A program made the translations under genes and the position numbers. From Streptomyces fildesensis (GTDB taxonomy: Bacteria > Actinomycetota > Actinomycetes > Streptomycetales > Streptomycetaceae): a stretch of 64,000 nucleotides of DNA. Below are positions 61,651 through 64,000 of this stretch, in pieces (positions within the stretch are counted from its first letter, which is position 1; each line of letters starts with the position of its first letter). The DNA lies in the NCBI RefSeq assembly GCF_016107395.1, contig NZ_JAAIKO010000021.1, positions 59,365 to 123,364 of the forward strand. Direction: 5' to 3'. The notes beneath the pieces were generated by a model. It did no database searches, was not told the DNA's origin, and saw only the letters and a program-made list of their open reading frames with translations.

Positions 61651-63816
61651 TCAGGCCTTGCTGGTGCCCGTACCGGGCTCCTTGAAGGGCGAGTCCAGGA
61701 ACGACGCCGGATCGGCCTCGTCCGTGATGTCGACCTCGGCCTCGGTGATCTCGACGTCGTCCTCGTCGTCCTCGTCATCGTCCGCGTCGTCCTCGGACTC
61801 CGCGTCCGCCGGCACGACGGACTCCGCCAGGTCGTGCGACTCCGCGGGGTCCTCGACGAGCGCGTCCACGAACTCGACGCCGTCCAGCTCGGCGAGCCGG
61901 TCGGAGGCGTCCGTGCTGCCGCTCTGGTCGGCCTCCGCCGCCTTGGCGAACCACTCGCGCGCCTCGGCCTTGCGGTCCACGGCGAGCAGCGCGTCGGCGT
62001 AGGCGTACCGCAGTCGCGCGGTCCACGGGTTCATGGCGTTCGCCGCCAGCTCGGGACCCTGCAGCGTCACCACCGCGGCCTCGGGCTGGCCCATGTCCTG
62101 CCGGGCGCCCGCGGCGACGAGCCGCATCTCGACCTGACCGGCCTTGTCCAGCTTCTGCACCTCCGGCGCACCCGCCATCGCCAGCGCGCGCTCCGGACGG
62201 CCCATGCCGCGCTCGCAGTCCGCCATGACCGGCCACAGGTCCACGGAACCCGTCATCCGCTTGGTGGCGCGGAACTCCGCGAGCGCCTCGCCGTAGCGAG
62301 CGGTCGCGTACGAGGCGAAGCCGGCGGCCTCCCGCACGGCGGCGACGCGCGACGCGAGCCGCAGGGCGATCCTGGAGTACTCGTAGGCCGCCTCCGGGTC
62401 CTCGTCCAGCAGCTGCGCCACCATGACCAGGTTGCGCGCCACATCGTCGGCGAGCGTCTTCGGCAGGCTCATCAGCTCCTGGCGCACGCTCGGGTCGATC
62501 TCCTGACCCGTGACCTCGTCCGGGATCGGCAGCCGCTTGACCGGCTCCCGCTCCTCACGGCGGTCCTCACGCCCGGCGCTCTCGAACCGTCCGTGGCTCT
62601 CCTCCGCCGGCCGGCGGCTCTGGCCCCGGTCGTCGTCACGGCGCGGCCCACGCGGGGGCGCGTCACGGCGGTCGTCCTGACGCGGACCGCGCGGCGGCCC
62701 GTCACGACGGTCCTCACGCGGGCGGTCGCTGCCGGGACGGCTGCTGCTCGGACGGTCACTGCTGGGACGGTCACTGCTGGGACGGTCGCTGCCCGACCGC
62801 TCGTAGCGCGGACGGTCCTCACGGGGACGGTCCTCACGCGGACGCTCGAAGCGCGGCCGGTCCTCGCGGGGACGGTCACTGCTCGGCCGGTCGCTGCTGG
62901 GACGGTCGTACCGGGGGCGGTCGCCCTGGGGACGGTCGTCGCGGCGGAAGCTGCCGCCGCGGTCGTCCTGGCGGGGGCCGCGCGGCGGGCCGTCACGGCG
63001 GTCGTCACGGGGACGGTCACTGCTGGGGCGGTCGTAGCGCGGACGGTCGCCCTGCGGGCGGTCGTCACGGCGGAAGCCGCCGCGGTCACCGCTCGGGGGG
63101 CCGGAACGCGGACGGTCACCCTGCGGGCGGTCGTCGCGACGGAAACTGCCGCCACGGTCGTCACGGCGGTCACCGCTGGGCGGGCCGGAGCGCGGACGGT
63201 CGGAGCGCGGGGGGCCGTCACGATGGTCGTCACGGCGGAAGCTGCCGCCACGGTCGTCGGGACGCGAGCCACCACGCGGCGGGCCGTCACGACGGTCGTC
63301 ACGGGGACGGTCACTGCTGGGGCGGTCGTAGCGCGGACGGTCACCCTGCGGGCGGTCGTCACGGCGGAAGCCGCCGCGGTCACCGCTCGGCGGGCCGGAA
63401 CGCGGACGGTCACCCTGCGGACGGTCGTCACGACGGAAGCTGCCGCCACGGTCGTCGGGACGCGAGCCACCACGCGGCGGGCCGTCACGACGGTCGCCAC
63501 TCGGCGGGCCGGAACGCGGACGGTCGCCCTGCGGACGGTCGTCACGGCGGAAGCCGCCGCGGTCACCGCTGGGACGATCCGTACGCGGGCGGTCTTCACG
63601 CGGACGGTCAGAACGGGGGCGATCAGAGCTCGGACGGTCAGAACTCGGGCGGTCGGTACGGGGTCGGTCGTCACGACGGTCATCCCGGCGGAAACCGCCG
63701 GCCCGGTCACCATCGCGGCGCGGGCCGCCGGTGCGGAAACCGCCCCGGTCGCCACCGCTCTGTCGCGGCTCCCGGCGCTCAGGCCGATCCGACCGATCCT
63801 CGGGCGAGTTGGACAT
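61651..63816 (-). CDS. Large Arg/Asp-rich repeat protein with TPR-like C-terminus
   Basis: A 721-residue protein. About 450 N-terminal residues are low-complexity, built from units such as FRRDDRPQGDRPRSGPPSGD and RPRYDRPSSDRPRDDR. Then SVRQELMSLPKTLADDVARN starts a helical TPR-like domain (AYEYSRIALRLASRVAAVREAAG, EYARYGEALAEFRATKR-like, AREWFAKAAEADQ), ending in a very acidic tail (DADDDEDDEDDVEITEAE). The RD/RGG-like part could bind RNA or form condensates, an inference. AAGGAG lies 8 nt before ATG 63816. It follows the rRNA operon on the same strand, after its terminator. Confidence 0.8.
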   Translation of the reverse strand: MSNSPEDRSDRPERREPRQSGGDRGGFRTGGPRRDGDRAGGFRRDDRRDDRPRTDRPSSDRPSSDRPRSDRPREDRPRTDRPSGDRGGFRRDDRPQGDRPRSGPPSGDRRDGPPRGGSRPDDRGGSFRRDDRPQGDRPRSGPPSGDRGGFRRDDRPQGDRPRYDRPSSDRPRDDRRDGPPRGGSRPDDRGGSFRRDDHRDGPPRSDRPRSGPPSGDRRDDRGGSFRRDDRPQGDRPRSGPPSGDRGGFRRDDRPQGDRPRYDRPSSDRPRDDRRDGPPRGPRQDDRGGSFRRDDRPQGDRPRYDRPSSDRPSSDRPREDRPRFERPREDRPREDRPRYERSGSDRPSSDRPSSDRPSSSRPGSDRPREDRRDGPPRGPRQDDRRDAPPRGPRRDDDRGQSRRPAEESHGRFESAGREDRREEREPVKRLPIPDEVTGQEIDPSVRQELMSLPKTLADDVARNLVMVAQLLDEDPEAAYEYSRIALRLASRVAAVREAAGFASYATARYGEALAEFRATKRMTGSVDLWPVMADCERGMGRPERALAMAGAPEVQKLDKAGQVEMRLVAAGARQDMGQPEAAVVTLQGPELAANAMNPWTARLRYAYADALLAVDRKAEAREWFAKAAEADQSGSTDASDRLAELDGVEFVDALVEDPAESHDLAESVVPADAESEDDADDDEDDEDDVEITEAEVDITDEADPASFLDSPFKEPGTGTSKA
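62700..63720. repeat. Degenerate tandem repeats coding for the RDDRP-type region
   Basis: The plus strand shows GGACGGTC..., GGCGGTCGTCACGG-type and CGGAAGCCGCCGCGG-type blocks many times with 20-60 bp spacing. They stay in frame with the repeat protein, so they are coding repeats rather than a separate element. Confidence 0.75.
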
Positions 63817-63890
63817 CGTCGTAACTCCTTGGTTCGTGCTGCTGTAGTGCCAGTCTCTCGTACCTGCCGAGTGACCGCGCACCGGTGGGG

Positions 63891-63939
63891 CAAAACAAAA
63901 AGACCCTCGGTCCCAGCGCAGAGGCCGGGACCGAGGGTC
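63891..63939 (-). terminator. Terminator of the rRNA operon
   Basis: On the minus strand, a perfect 13-bp stem (GACCCTCGGTCCC and its complement, 63902-63914 and 63927-63939) is followed by TTTTTGTTTT. It is the clearest intrinsic terminator in the window and lies 9 nt after the 5S 3' end. Confidence 0.92.
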
Positions 63940-63947
63940 CATAAAGA

Positions 63948-64000
63948 TTGTTCGGCGGCGTCCTACTCTCCCACAGGGTCCCCCCTGCAGTACCATCGGC
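63948..64000 (-). rRNA. rrf: 5S ribosomal RNA, 3' part
   Basis: Read on the minus strand, GCCGATGGTACTGCAGGGGG and GACCCTGTGGGAGAGTAGG then ACGCCGCCGAACAA match the 3' end of Streptomyces 5S rRNA. About 53 of some 120 nt are inside; the rest and presumably the 23S and 16S genes continue to the right. Confidence 0.95.

Noticed and set aside
62700..63720. Possible CRISPR array
   Set aside because: Repeat units differ in length, have no unique spacers and stay in frame with a protein.

Overview
The window is about 72% G+C with strong G/C third-position bias, leaderless or GGAGG-led starts, GTG and TTG starts, twin-arginine and lipoprotein secretion signals, a streptogrisin-type protease and a SepF paralogue. 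Together with the gene order aroH-tyrA-cmk-acyltransferase-der, parA-(small DNA-binding protein)-scpA-scpB-rluB, ald, pyrG and recN-nadK-tlyA, this points to the chromosome of a Streptomyces or close relative, in its conserved core region. No phage, IS transposase, CRISPR array, tRNA or large biosynthetic cluster is visible.

Layout. 1-16.4 kb is mixed accessory or physiological content: a cut-off MFS exporter with a palindromic promoter, an SPFH protein, a WYL regulator, a secreted S1 protease, a DUF1684 protein, an LLM flavin oxidoreductase behind a structured leader, an orphan Cys-rich leader peptide, a DUF5685 protein with a Cys-rich tail, SepF-like, a Tat-exported polysaccharide deacetylase, a glutaryl-CoA-dehydrogenase-like enzyme, a DHA2 exporter, a GT-C glycosyltransferase and a PAP2 phosphatase. 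16.4-22 kb holds an I78 inhibitor, DUF779 plus aldehyde dehydrogenase, a stand-alone cytochrome oxidase subunit I and a glycosyltransferase flanked by short repeats. 22.1-28 kb is an unusual branched-chain-type ABC transporter: a binding lipoprotein and a second lipoprotein on one strand, and a small membrane protein, a fused permease-permease-ATPase and a second ATPase on the other. 28-31 kb has two Rpf-like cell-wall enzymes and two conserved unknowns.

31-35.6 kb is the aroH-tyrA-cmk-acyltransferase-der cluster (aromatic amino acids, nucleotides, ribosome assembly). 35.8-38.7 kb has DUF952 and two nucleotidyltransferases around an ADP-ribosylglycohydrolase. 38.8-43.5 kb is the chromosome segregation operon parA-RHH-scpA-scpB-rluB. 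43.8-50.2 kb carries alanine dehydrogenase, a STAND/TPR protein, a NUDIX hydrolase and CTP synthase. 50.6-58.5 kb has a GH15 enzyme, a GT4 enzyme and the recN-nadK-tlyA-small protein-Lys-rich protein operon. 58.7-63.8 kb has SCP2, HAD-IIA and DUF1015 proteins and a very charged repeat protein. The window ends in the 3' end of a 5S rRNA on the minus strand with a classical terminator, so an rRNA operon lies to the right.

The most interesting signals are (i) two candidate sulfur-responsive leaders facing away from each other at 6.5-6.8 kb, one without a downstream gene; (ii) the ABC transporter in which both sequence defects fall into the same predicted ATP site; (iii) the nucleotidyltransferase-ADP-ribosylglycohydrolase-nucleotidyltransferase group; and (iv) short tandem duplications at the 3' ends of several genes.
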